Below, piece by piece: positions 1-9,352 of a stretch of 64,000 bases of DNA. The notes beneath the pieces were generated by a model that was not told the origin of the DNA, did not search any database, and saw nothing but the letters and a program-made list of their open reading frames with translations. Source of the stretch: Cucumis sativus (taxonomy: Eukaryota; Streptophyta; Magnoliopsida; Cucurbitales; Cucurbitaceae); assembly GCF_000004075.3 (NCBI RefSeq), contig NC_026660.2:2294001-2358000 (forward strand), given 5' to 3'. The translations under genes were made by a program, and so were the position numbers. The stretch's first letter is position 1; each line of letters opens with the position of its first letter.

Positions 1-422
1 CCTGTAATAAACTAATATATTTAAAAAATAGCAGAGTAGAACAACTATTACAATTTTGAATTCATTCTTAAATTTCGTATCTCTTATGAATTAGATTGTT
101 CGTATGTTGGAACGTGTGAACTATATAATTTATATTTGAGATATCTAAAGATTGATAGGATAAATTTTATGTTAATTTGGGTATTGTATCGTGTAATTTA
201 GTAGAAGTGATTTTAGGAAAATGAAGTGGAAGCTTGTTGTATAAAAATTATGCTTTAAGCATTTAATTTACCTTTCCCCACACAACTTGATTTTGAAGGC
301 GGCCACACGATCTCCTAACGTAACCTCCACACCATGTTAACATTTTTCATTTCCATTTCCATTTCAATTTTTGAACTTTAAATCCCTTCCATTGGTATCA
401 CAACTCAAGCTCATCCCCATCC
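1..422. other. 5' flank of the HV1-type gene
   Basis: AT-rich sequence with no coding signal. The last 80 bases are pyrimidine-rich and contain repeated CCATTT words (about 349-370), typical of a plant 5' UTR just ahead of the ATG at 423. I see no convincing TATA box close to it. Confidence 0.4.
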
Positions 423-1106
423 ATGGCCATTCTCTCCAACTTCTTAAACTCTTCATCTCCGCTGCAATCTGTTACCACGGCCACCACCATAGAATCCTTA
501 GAATCATCTATTCATGACGTCGTGAAACTCTATGAAAGGCGTCGAAAATGGCGAGCTCTCTTCTTCTCCCCCATTCCAAATAACTTTGACGCATTTTCGT
601 CATGGAGAGTCCATTTAATCACTTTCCTTGAATCCACACCTGCTCATATCATCACCATTTTTCTCCTCGTAATGGACCTTATCATCACCGTCCTCGAACT
701 TTCGTCTTCGTTAATATCTTGTGGCTCACACGGGAAAGATGAAGAAAAAGCTTCGTACTTTCATTGGGTGAGCATTTCCATCTTGAGCTTTCTCTCTGCA
801 AAGACGGCAGCTCTGATGCTGGGGTTGGGTCGTTCGTTTTTTAGACGACCAGGTTGCGTCGTGGATGGCGTGGTGGCCATTGTGGCGTTGGTTTTGGAGG
901 TGGTGGCGGAGAGGAAAGGGGGCGGAGTGATAATGGTGGCGAGTTTGTGGAGGCTTGTAAGGGTGGTGGAGAGTGCTTTTGAGATAAGTGATGATACCAT
1001 TGAAGTGAAGATTGAAGGAATAGTTTGGGAGTTAGAGAAAATGAAAGAAGAAATAAGAAGAGAGAAAGAAAAGGATACGATAGAGATGCTTCAAGGGAAG
1101 AGTTGA
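423..1106 (+). CDS. HV1: voltage-gated proton channel, HV1 type
   Basis: Single-exon gene for a 227-residue protein resembling plant homologues of the voltage-sensor-only proton channel Hv1, which conducts H+ across a membrane without a separate pore domain. Four hydrophobic segments are visible. S1 is near 75-97 and carries Asp85 in FLLVMDLIITVLEL, the position of the animal selectivity-filter aspartate. S2 is near 113-135. S3 is near 146-162, with Asp148 in VDGVVAIVALVLE. S4 is near 170-187. S4 has only two regularly spaced arginines (Arg177 and Arg180 in LWRLVRVVE); the first Arg position of animal channels is Ser174. Residues 195-220 are charged and heptad-like, matching the dimerising coiled coil of the family. 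The start is the first ATG and gives a normal family N-terminus. Voltage gating of this particular protein is inferred from homology. Confidence 0.85.
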   Translation: MAILSNFLNSSSPLQSVTTATTIESLESSIHDVVKLYERRRKWRALFFSPIPNNFDAFSSWRVHLITFLESTPAHIITIFLLVMDLIITVLELSSSLISCGSHGKDEEKASYFHWVSISILSFLSAKTAALMLGLGRSFFRRPGCVVDGVVAIVALVLEVVAERKGGGVIMVASLWRLVRVVESAFEISDDTIEVKIEGIVWELEKMKEEIRREKEKDTIEMLQGKS

Positions 1107-2390
1107 ATCATTTGTGAAAATTATAATTCTCAAGTAAACTTTTATATAAGTTTGATGTTTCATGTATACATATATATATAGCCCAGATTTACTCTTTAAG
1201 GATAATTATTGTAAATGATAGAGCTTAAACAATATATTTACAAAAACATGACTATTTTAGAGTCTAGTAATAGATATGATAATAGAAATTTATTAGTGAT
1301 AAAGATTAAAATTTACTATATATTTTGTAAATATATATTTTTTTTCATTTTGTTATATTCTTTTGTGTAAATAATTACTTTATTTATTTGTAATTTATTA
1401 ATTATTAAAAAAATCAATTTGCCATTCATAAAATTTTGAGTTTGTTTGCAACTAATATTAATATATATCAATTTAAACTTTATAGTTTGATGAGACTTCT
1501 GTTTCAAGACCGTTGTTAATGCATAATTTTAATATGTTTAAATTTTCACCTTAATTATACACGAATCAATGTTATATTGGAGAAGAAAAATGGTGGAATT
1601 AAATTAGAAAAAATGGTAGTGGGTTGGAGTGTGAGAATTTATGTTATAACAAATAAAGCAATTGTTTTAGAATTTTCTGACAAAATTCTCAATTTTTAAA
1701 AATAGTGTGAACATCTTAAATTTAAATTTGTTATTATTCTTAAATTACACTTCAATAATTTATTCGTTTTTTTCTCCTTTTTAATGTCTTAATCATTCTT
1801 TTCTCCTCTCCCCTTTTTAAGACATCGATCATCATTTCTTATACAGAAAAACAATTTGTTCTACCTTATTCTTCCTCGTCGGTAGATTACAATTGGTGTC
1901 CAAAATTGATAAGAAAGTTTTCATCATCTTTTCCTTCTTCTTCTAATTCTTTCGTGAATCACTCATATGAAGATTTTTTAAGTTTTATTTATTGTCTTGC
2001 TTTTTTTCTCTGGTTTTGTAGTGGGTATACCGTTATTATGCATCTACAAATTCTTCTATTTTATATTGTATTAATCTTGATTTTATGATATCAACGGTAC
2101 ATGAATTGCAATATGAAATATATATAATATATAGTTGTTGATCGGAGTAATTTAACTTCGTTTGTGATTGTTCTCTATTTTCTTCAAGGTGTATTTTGGA
2201 GTTGAATCTGAATTCAAATTATTTTGTTTTATTTTTTTTACATTGGTTCTATTTTGGTTTTACTATGTATTGATTTTGTATACCGATCTTATGTTGTGAT
2301 GTACTTATATTATATGTATTAGTTGGTTGATATATTTACTATGTGATTTTCATTTTTTTTTCAAATTTTGGGCAGTTTATTGTAGTATTA
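1107..2390. other. AT-rich intergenic stretch
   Basis: This is the HV1 3' flank followed by AT-rich DNA. Short open frames near 1316-1507 and 1906-2088 have low-complexity composition and no recognisable domain. I see no gene here. Confidence 0.4.
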
Positions 2391-2394
2391 TTAA

Positions 2395-2850
2395 GTATAT
2401 GAACGATATAACTTAGTGTATCATTATCAAGTATATATCAACAATATATTAGTAAAGTGAATCATTATCAAGTATATCAGTCAAGTTTCCAAGTGTATTA
2501 GTAGGACTTCAAACATATCAAGTGTATCAATGAAAAATACTATGTGTATTTGCAGCACATCAGGTTTATCAAACATATCATGTACAATAAGCATATCAAA
2601 TTTGTTGAGTGTACCTGTAAAACATTACAAGTTTATTAACAGTACATCAAGTGTATCGAACTTATCAGTGAAACATTTAATTGTATCAAACTAGTCAAGT
2701 GTATCAAGGCCTAAGAGACATCAAGTGTAACAAGAAGTATTTTGTGTGTATCAAAGTGTTTTAGGTGTATCAAATGACATCAAGCATAACAATGTGTATC
2801 AAAACCTAAGAGATATCTAGTACATCAAATGTATCAAGGCCCGAAGGCAT
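2395..2850. repeat. degenerate cluster of the word TCAAGTGTATCAA
   Basis: Over about 450 bases, variants of TCAAGTGTATCAA, ACATCAAG and AAACATATCA recur at irregular 15-40 base spacing, for example near 2520, 2650, 2695 and 2725. This looks like an old, diverged short tandem array rather than coding sequence. Confidence 0.55.
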
Positions 2851-3584
2851 TTGATATAATTTTATCTCTTGTATATGTGGTATGAGCTTTGTTTATAACG
2901 TTTTTAAAAATAATAAATATGTGTACTATACACTAAATTGTTTTTACTATACACTTAATTATTATAAGTTGTGTTTGGGTTTTGGGTAAGTATTGTAACG
3001 TATACTCCCCATATTCAAAGTAGAATTTATATACTCTCTAATAAAAAAAGTGCAATTAAAGGGAGTAGATGTGTTTGAGGATAAAAATGGAGAGAGTTGG
3101 AATAGGATAAATATGAAAATGTTTTGATAGTGTAAGAAAATGAAGAATAATAATAATAATTTATATTATGAAAAGAAAAAGAAAGATTGAAATGAAAATT
3201 TGGAGGCATGCAAATAGAGGGGAGGTGGCAAGCAGAGGATGAATTCGAAGTGTGTGTTGGCGAAGAAAGAGGAGAATTTAAAAAGAAAGCATCACAAACA
3301 CCCACAGTATACCCATTCCTATTCCCTCTCGCTTACGTCCCCATCTCTTATCGAATTAACGGGTGAATTATAATATTTTAATTTAAAAATCTAATCACTC
3401 GTAGAAAGGAAAAAGGAAAAGGAAAACAAAGGTTCATGAATGTGCATCGATATTGGAAATAAATTAAATAATTCCAAAATACATTTTGTCTGCATTCAGA
3501 TTTGTCCAGAAAAAACGCGGCACGCCGCTATCTCCACATCTGGTTTCCTTATTCGCGTGTCCAAACAACCCCGATCTTTTTCAC
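2851..3584. other. intergenic, no gene seen
   Basis: AT-rich sequence. A - strand open frame at 3027-3305 is Ser/Tyr/Phe-rich without a recognisable domain and looks like chance. The last 150 bases are the presumed promoter of the phytocystatin gene. Confidence 0.35.
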
Positions 3585-3594
3585 TAATATAAAC
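3585..3594 (+). promoter_or_regulatory. TATA box of the phytocystatin gene
   Basis: TAATATAAAC lies about 60-70 bases before the ATG at 3655, leaving space for a TSS near 3615-3620 and a 5' UTR of about 35-40 bases. This is typical plant core-promoter geometry. Confidence 0.6.
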
Positions 3595-3654
3595 CCTCCC
3601 TCTCCTCTATTTCTACGAAGAGAATAAGAAATTAGAGAACGCTGGAATTAAGTA

Positions 3655-4041
3655 ATGGCGAAAACAAAATTGAGTGTCATGGTGGTAGTGCTGGCGGTGG
3701 CTTTGGTGGCTTTGGTGGAAGGATATGGGGGGAGAGTAGGAGGAAGGATGGAGGTTAAAGACGTGAGGAGGAACGAGGAGGTGCAGCGATTAGGAAGATT
3801 CAGCGTGGAGGAGTACAATCGTAGGATGGGAGGCGGGGGAGAGGTGAAGTTCACGGCGGTAGTTGCGGCGGAGAGGCAAGTGGTGTCGGGAACGAAATAC
3901 TATTTGAGAATTTTGGGGACTCAAAATGGGGAGAGGAAAGTTTTTGATTCGGTTGTGATTGTGAAGCCTTGGATTGGTTCTAAGCGCCTTCTCGACTTTT
4001 CTCCTTCCGCAGTTTTTAGAACTCCCATTTTTAATTTTTGA
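3655..4041 (+). CDS. secreted phytocystatin (cysteine protease inhibitor)
   Basis: Intronless gene for a 128-residue plant cystatin, a tight reversible inhibitor of papain-like (C1A) cysteine proteases. Residues 1-22 form a hydrophobic signal peptide ending near VEG. The mature part has the family hallmarks. These are glycines near the N-terminus (Gly29-Gly30), the plant alpha-helix signature as LGRFSVEEYN (46-55, related to LARFAV), the inhibitory loop QVVSG (75-79), and the second loop with PW (105-106). The length matches small single-domain phytocystatins; there is no C-terminal legumain-inhibitory extension. The ATG at 3655 is the only start placing the signal peptide correctly and follows a TATA box. 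Roles in seed or vacuolar proteolysis and in defence are family knowledge, not visible here. Confidence 0.92.
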   Translation: MAKTKLSVMVVVLAVALVALVEGYGGRVGGRMEVKDVRRNEEVQRLGRFSVEEYNRRMGGGGEVKFTAVVAAERQVVSGTKYYLRILGTQNGERKVFDSVVIVKPWIGSKRLLDFSPSAVFRTPIFNF

Positions 4042-4658
4042 TTTCTTTTTTTTTCTTATTTTCTTGGGAAAATGGAGTTTTCTTTTCTTTCTCAGAGTTG
4101 TGAAGCAGAAGAGGAGCTGTAAATTTTTCTTCTTTCTTCCCAGTGAGCAATAAGAAATAAGTATGAGTTTAAATCTAAAACTCTGGCTAATTTATAATCA
4201 TTTTAAAATTTAAATAGCCCTCAAACTAATACAATCTTTATAATGAGGTTTTTTTTTATATAATTTAAATATAACAATTTAGTAAAATATTTAAATTGCA
4301 TACCATTTTAGCAGCCCAACAAGCACAAGCCTAGTTATATATAATTATAAGAATGTCATTTCTTTAAATGAAAAAGAAAAAACTGAGTTATTATCCAAAT
4401 TTCACTATCTTATTTATCTGAATAGATAGTCATTACAATGATATATCATTTTCTTATTTTCATTATATGCTTGTCTATCGAATAAATTAAAGTCTCAGAA
4501 GATGAAAAAAAAAAAAATACAACTTTTACCTTGTCTATTTCTGATAGCCATAAAAAATCTGAAAAAGAAAACAGAAAAAAAAATGTAGATAGAATTTTAC
4601 ATTGTCTAATGCAATTCAATTATACATAGAACATCTTGACGTTTTTTTATTATTTAAA

Positions 4659-4742
4659 ATAAAGACTTTATTTAAAGTAAAAGAAAATAAAGACTTTATT
4701 TAAAGTAAAAGAAAATAAAGACTTTATTTAAAATTAAAAAAA
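4659..4742. repeat. 28-bp tandem repeat, 3 copies
   Basis: The word ATAAAGACTTTATTTAAAGT and the bases after it recur at 4659, 4687 and 4715, an exact 28-base period. The third copy is slightly diverged. Confidence 0.85.
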
Positions 4743-4777
4743 AACCAAAATTCAAAGAAAACGCTTCAAATAAAAAT

Positions 4778-4861
4778 TTATACATATAATAATAAATAAA
4801 ATAAATTATACATATAATAATAAATAAAATAAATTATACATATAATAATTAATAAAATACT
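4778..4861. repeat. second 28-bp tandem repeat, 3 copies
   Basis: Units starting TTATACATATAATAATAAAT recur at 4778, 4806 and 4834, again with a 28-base period but a different sequence from the neighbouring array. Confidence 0.85.
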
Positions 4862-4880
4862 AGTTCAATAATAAATAAAA

Positions 4881-4960
4881 TACTAGTCAGAGACTGAAAT
4901 AGATAGAAAATATCTGAAAGTACTAGTTAGAGACTGAAATAGATAGAAAATATCTGAAAG
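4881..4960. repeat. 40-bp tandem duplication
   Basis: Two units of exactly 40 bases (4881-4920 and 4921-4960), each beginning TACTAGT and ending TATCTGAAAG, differ at one base. Confidence 0.9.
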
Positions 4961-5029
4961 TACTTGTGAGTTATGAGATAAATTTTTGTAAATCAAATAC
5001 GGAAATCAATAAATCAAATATGGAAAATA

Positions 5030-5850
5030 TAAATGCGGAAAAAAATATAAATTGTCTTCTGTGGCGGTTTACAGTCACTTATTGTCATTCGTCAGCTTAC
5101 TTTTACCTCTACCTTTGTCTAAAAGACAAAAAATTAGATGTAAAAAGAGAGTATAACTTTATACTCAACAAGGGACCCATTACTAGTCTCGCTACGTGTC
5201 TGTTAATTTTCTATTAAAGTTTTGTAAGAAAGTACTATATAACTATTGTGCTCCATAATGCATGTTATCTAGTGATCCTGTAAGGATACATATGGGCTCT
5301 CGGTAAATCCGAAGGAATTACCCTAAAAAAGGGTCATGTTGTAAGTGATTCCGTCAAATCACACATAAAAGTTAGCCAAACCAACGTAAATAGGTGGTGA
5401 TACTGAGGGACACCCATATTGTACGACTATAATAGACAAAACTAACAGAACACTATAGTCTATACATATAGCATAACATAAATATCATATATCAATCATA
5501 ATGTATCTCAATCATAATATATCTCATTCGTAACATATCATGGTCATCACATATCTCAGTCATACATAATGATTGTCTATGTAGCTATCAATATCAATCA
5601 TCCCCAATAGTCACATCATGCATCATAGCTATGCTGATGAATAACAAGGAAAAACATAATGTTAAAGGTCTAATAGTAGAATCTCTTACTTATGAGATTA
5701 GCTAATAAATAGTCTCTAGCTGACAATCAACGTTTTTCAAGGAACAAATCCTAAATAGTCAGGGAAAACAACTTAATAACCAAATAAAATTTTCAATTGG
5801 CTTGCATCCACAACTTTCCAATTTGACTTACCAATAAGAGAGGTTGAAAC
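5030..5850. repeat. dispersed repeat R, copy 1
   Basis: About 800 bases recognisably related to the split copy at about 22.64-22.95 plus 25.50-26.23 kb. Shared landmarks in order are an ACCTTTGTCT/ACCTTTGCCT block, GAGTATAA, AAGGGACCC, AACAGAACAC plus ATAGTC, GAAGGTCTA followed by an ATCTCTTAC motif, and AGGTTGAAACCAATTCAAC. No coding potential is seen. It is probably an LTR or a non-autonomous element segment; its ends are not defined. Confidence 0.65.
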
Positions 5851-5961
5851 CAATTCAACCTTTGAGGATGTTTGCACGTATCACTACTTTAGAAATTTTA
5901 GCCAACCAACCCTCCAATAAACAATCCAACTTTTAGAAATTAAGGAATTGGTATTTGATGG

Positions 5962-6273
5962 TGTAACGCCCCAGGCCCAGACCCGATCCCCACAAAGCAA
6001 CATGAATCCTTTCAACATGTTTTGTTCTCACTCACATGCATCCTAGGAATATTTTCAGGAGGTCACCCCAAAATTGCTCAAAACTAAGCACGATTAACTT
6101 TGGAGTTTCTATGATCAAGCCACCGAAAAGGAAGGTTCACCTTATTGGTATAGGTATTAACTTTTTAATTCTTTTTAACTATTTCTTAACATTATATTTA
6201 TGTCCTCAGGATCCCTCCAATTAAGATGTGATATCGGTTCATTCATGTTTCTCTCCTAGTTTCGAGCGTTACA
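5962..6273 (-). mobile_element. Cassandra-like solo LTR with 5S rRNA-derived segment
   Basis: A 312-base unit bounded by short inverted ends TGTAACGC and GCGTTACA, as expected for an LTR. Read on the - strand, about 6040-6115 contains blocks that match plant 5S rRNA in order. They are AACTCC followed by AGTTAATCGTGCTTAG (5S: AGTTAAGCGTGCTTGG, the box A region) and then GGTGACCTCCTG (box C region). A 5S-derived pol III promoter inside an LTR is the defining trait of Cassandra TRIM elements. No internal domain or second LTR is seen next to it, so it appears to be a solo LTR. No clean target duplication was found. Confidence 0.7.
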
Positions 6274-6386
6274 AATGAGTAGACCAAAACTCAATCAAAC
6301 ACTCACAAAAAACTTACCAAAAATGGCCCAAAGTACAAAAAATGCAGCTTGGCTTGGGGGAAAGGTTGTGGCACACATAATTGTCT

Positions 6387-7756
6387 CTAAAAAACTATTT
6401 CATCATCAAAGGACATAGAGAACTCTTTAGTTTGCCCTACTTCTACTAGGCGGGACTTCTTAACCAAATAAGGATCATTATGCTGAACAACAGTAATTTG
6501 TTGTCTCAAGGTAGGCTGCACTGACAACTGAGCTAATTTTGAGGTGACTTCTCCCACTAAAACTGCAATCTCCGCTCTCTCAAGGACTTTGTGTAAAGGA
6601 ACCTGATTAGTAACGAGTGCTGCAGAATGTGATACCTTTCTACTAAGAGTATCAACTACCACATTCGCCTTACCTAGGTGATACAAAATCTCATAGTCAT
6701 AGTCCTTTACCAACTCAAGCCATCTGCGGTGCCTCATATTTAACTCCTTGTGAGTGAAGAAGTATTTCAAGCTCTTATGGTTAGTAAAGATCTGAATCTT
6801 CTCACCGTATAAATAATGCCTCCATATCTTAAGTGCAAAAACTACTGTTGCCAACTCTAAATCATGTGTAGGGTAGTTTTGCTTACGACTCTTCAACTGA
6901 CGAGAAGCATAAGCAATCACCTTACCTTGCTACATCAATACACAACTCATCAAACTACCTCCTTGCGAGAACAATTTATGCTTGCATGGTTAGCATATAG
7001 CCAATCCATGCCTAAAATTACACCAAAATCTCGCATGTCTAATACCAATAAAGTTACATAGAAAACATGGCTTGCTATTTCTACATGTCATGCTTTTATC
7101 TTTTCTTTCGATAATATAATCTCTCTAGATGGAATAGAAATTGATAACGTGTAATTTAAGGGTTCTACCTCTAAACTCATATGCTGAACAAAAACTGAAA
7201 ATATAAAAGAGTGAGAGGACCCAAAGTTTAACAATACTGGTGCAAAGTGCTCCAAGATTCGGAGCGTACCTGTCACTATTGTGCCAGTTCTCTTGGCCTT
7301 CCATCGATTAGTGGCAAAAACTCTTTCCTATTGAGACGTGAAAGTCTGGTTGGAGACAATCCCGAACGATTTCTAAGGGCAAAAGTTAGCTATGTGCCTT
7401 GCTTGCTTACATTTATCCTTAACAGACAACGACCTGAATGAAGCTTCCCACAGTTACAATAAATATAAGTTACTTGCCTCAGCAACTTGTTGTTGGTGCC
7501 ACTAGAACATACCATCTGACCTCAAATTCCTCTGTGGTACGATTATAGGCTGTTGCTGAACCTTCCTCTTCTGACATGAGCTTGACCTCATCTCTATAGT
7601 CTTTGGTAGATCCACCCTCTCATGCATACTTATATCCACCACAAAACGTAGTGCATCAACTTGGATAATTAACCTAAAAGCTCGAATAAAACCCTGAAAC
7701 TTCATCTTATGGCCTCTAACAAATTTGTCGGCTATGTCAGCCTTAACCTTTACCAT
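6387..7756 (-). pseudogene. Ty3/gypsy retrotransposon remnant, RT deleted
   Basis: Reading right to left on the - strand, 7756-7500 resembles the C-terminus of a plant Ty3/gypsy gag (…VDISMHERVDL…). A degraded zinc knuckle lies near 7385-7430. A retropepsin fragment with the VLLNFGSSHSFIFS motif lies at 7276-7088, where the catalytic Asp of DSG is Asn in LNFGSS. The end of the protease domain (GMDWLYANHASINC) follows at about 7010-6970. Immediately after comes an RNase H domain (6945-6387) with [20 protein letters not shown] and [10 protein letters not shown]. The whole reverse transcriptase is missing, so the copy is internally deleted, besides several stops and frameshifts. Confidence 0.8.
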
Positions 7757-9210
7757 TTTACATGTTTTTTTTTTCTTTTTTCTTCGTTCCTACGTTTTTA
7801 TGTTACTTGAGTTATGTACAAATGCATGTACTTTTTTTTTAAAAAAAGATTATTATTCTCAAAATTCTTTAGTTTTTTGAAAATATACCATGATTTATTT
7901 TTTGTGTTGATAAACTTATTGAAAAATGAAAATATACATCTCATATATTATTTGGTATCTAAGATTATATATTGAAAAAATTGTTATATCCGCTCGCTTA
8001 TTTGGTTTAGTTATTAATTTCAAATATATATAATGTTTATATCAAATATAATTATAACAATATCATATTTTTAGTAAGTTAGATAATTGTAAGATATATA
8101 TTTTACTTACTTTCTCATATACACACATGTATATTTAATTATTTCACATATATCTACCTTATATTATCTAATAAACAACGGTAATAATATCCTCTGGTAT
8201 ATAACAAACAAAAAAACACGTAAACTGATGAATAATATCCTCAACTATATAACGAACAAAGATGTAAACAGATCCCAACTTTATTTACAGTGTAAAATTA
8301 TGAAATGATCTTTAAATATATGAATAACATTAATAATGAGATAATATAATCGTTATAAATTGAAAATATATTTGTCTCAACATCGACCACAAAAAAAACT
8401 CTACTAATGTTAGATAAAATTATTTGAAAACCGAAAAATTCACATTACTAATCATTTAAGAAATACATATATTTTTTTGTAATTGAGTAGAATATAGAAC
8501 ATGGAAAAGATATGAATTGTTCGAAAAACATTAATGAGATGAACGACAAAAGAGACATGAAGAAGATAAAAAAATTGAAATGAAAAGCAAGAAATGGATG
8601 GTGATGTTAATTAAATTCAACTAATAACTTTTGAATTGTAGGTCATATATACATAATTAGAAGGATAATTCATAAATGCAATCAATCAAATTAAATATAA
8701 AAAATAGATCAAATAATTAATAGTTCAAATATGTTCGTTTTAATATCTATAATAAATATGGTCTAAAATATTTATGATAAATAAATATAATACATTTTAA
8801 AAAATAGATTAAATGATTAATAGTTCAAATAGAAATATCTATAATAAATATGGTCTAAAATATTTACGATAAATAAATATAATAAAATTTAAAAAGTAGA
8901 TTAAATAATTAATAGTTCAAATATGTTTGTATTAATATTTATAATAAATATGGTGATAAATAAATATAATAATTTTCGTATGAATTTTAATTTTAATTTA
9001 TCTTAAAAATTTGCTAAATCTTATTAATAAAAAATAATTGAGAATTGAAGAGATTGGTAAAATATTATAGGCATAACATATGTGTTTAATTTTTTTTAAA
9101 AAATATTTTATGACATTGGTATACTTGGGATGATTGTACCCAAAATAGTTATAAAATGGAATTACCCAAAATGCCCATCTCTATCTACGAGGGTTACTAC
9201 TTAGATACTG
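7757..9210. other. AT-rich intergenic region
   Basis: More than 75% A+T by eye, without a supported gene. It holds the tandem block at 8698-8975 and leads into the U2AF65 promoter. Confidence 0.4.
8698..8975. repeat. tandem repeat with units of about 80-100 bp, 3 degenerate copies
   Basis: The block ATAGATYAAATRATTAATAG (Y and R variable) starts near 8700, 8802 and 8895. Each is followed by an ATAATAAATATGGT motif and a GATAAATAAATATAATA motif. Units shorten from about 100 to about 80 bases through internal deletions. Confidence 0.7.
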
Positions 9211-9247
9211 ATATATAAACAGCGGGAACTCTCTTCCGAACCCTAGG
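9211..9247 (+). promoter_or_regulatory. TATA box and telo-box of the U2AF65 gene
   Basis: ATATATAAAC at 9211-9220 is a good TATA element 133 bases before the ATG. AACCCTAGG at 9239-9247 contains the AACCCTA telo-box core, common near start sites of plant genes for translation and RNA-processing factors. The latter lies at or just after the likely TSS. Confidence 0.6.
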
Positions 9248-9352
9248 ATTCTCGTTGGCTTTCTACTCCCCAATTTCATCACCAAAATTTTCTCCCACCA
9301 AAAGATTCACAAACCACAGCTAAATTCTGTGGATCGTACTCCCAATTCAATC

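Noticed and set aside
4659..4960. Possible CRISPR-like array
   Set aside because: The units are contiguous tandem repeats without unique spacers, in a plant nuclear context.
9329..9352. Upstream GTG start for U2AF65
   Set aside because: The ATG at 9353 in the same frame gives the expected N-terminus; a non-AUG start is unnecessary.
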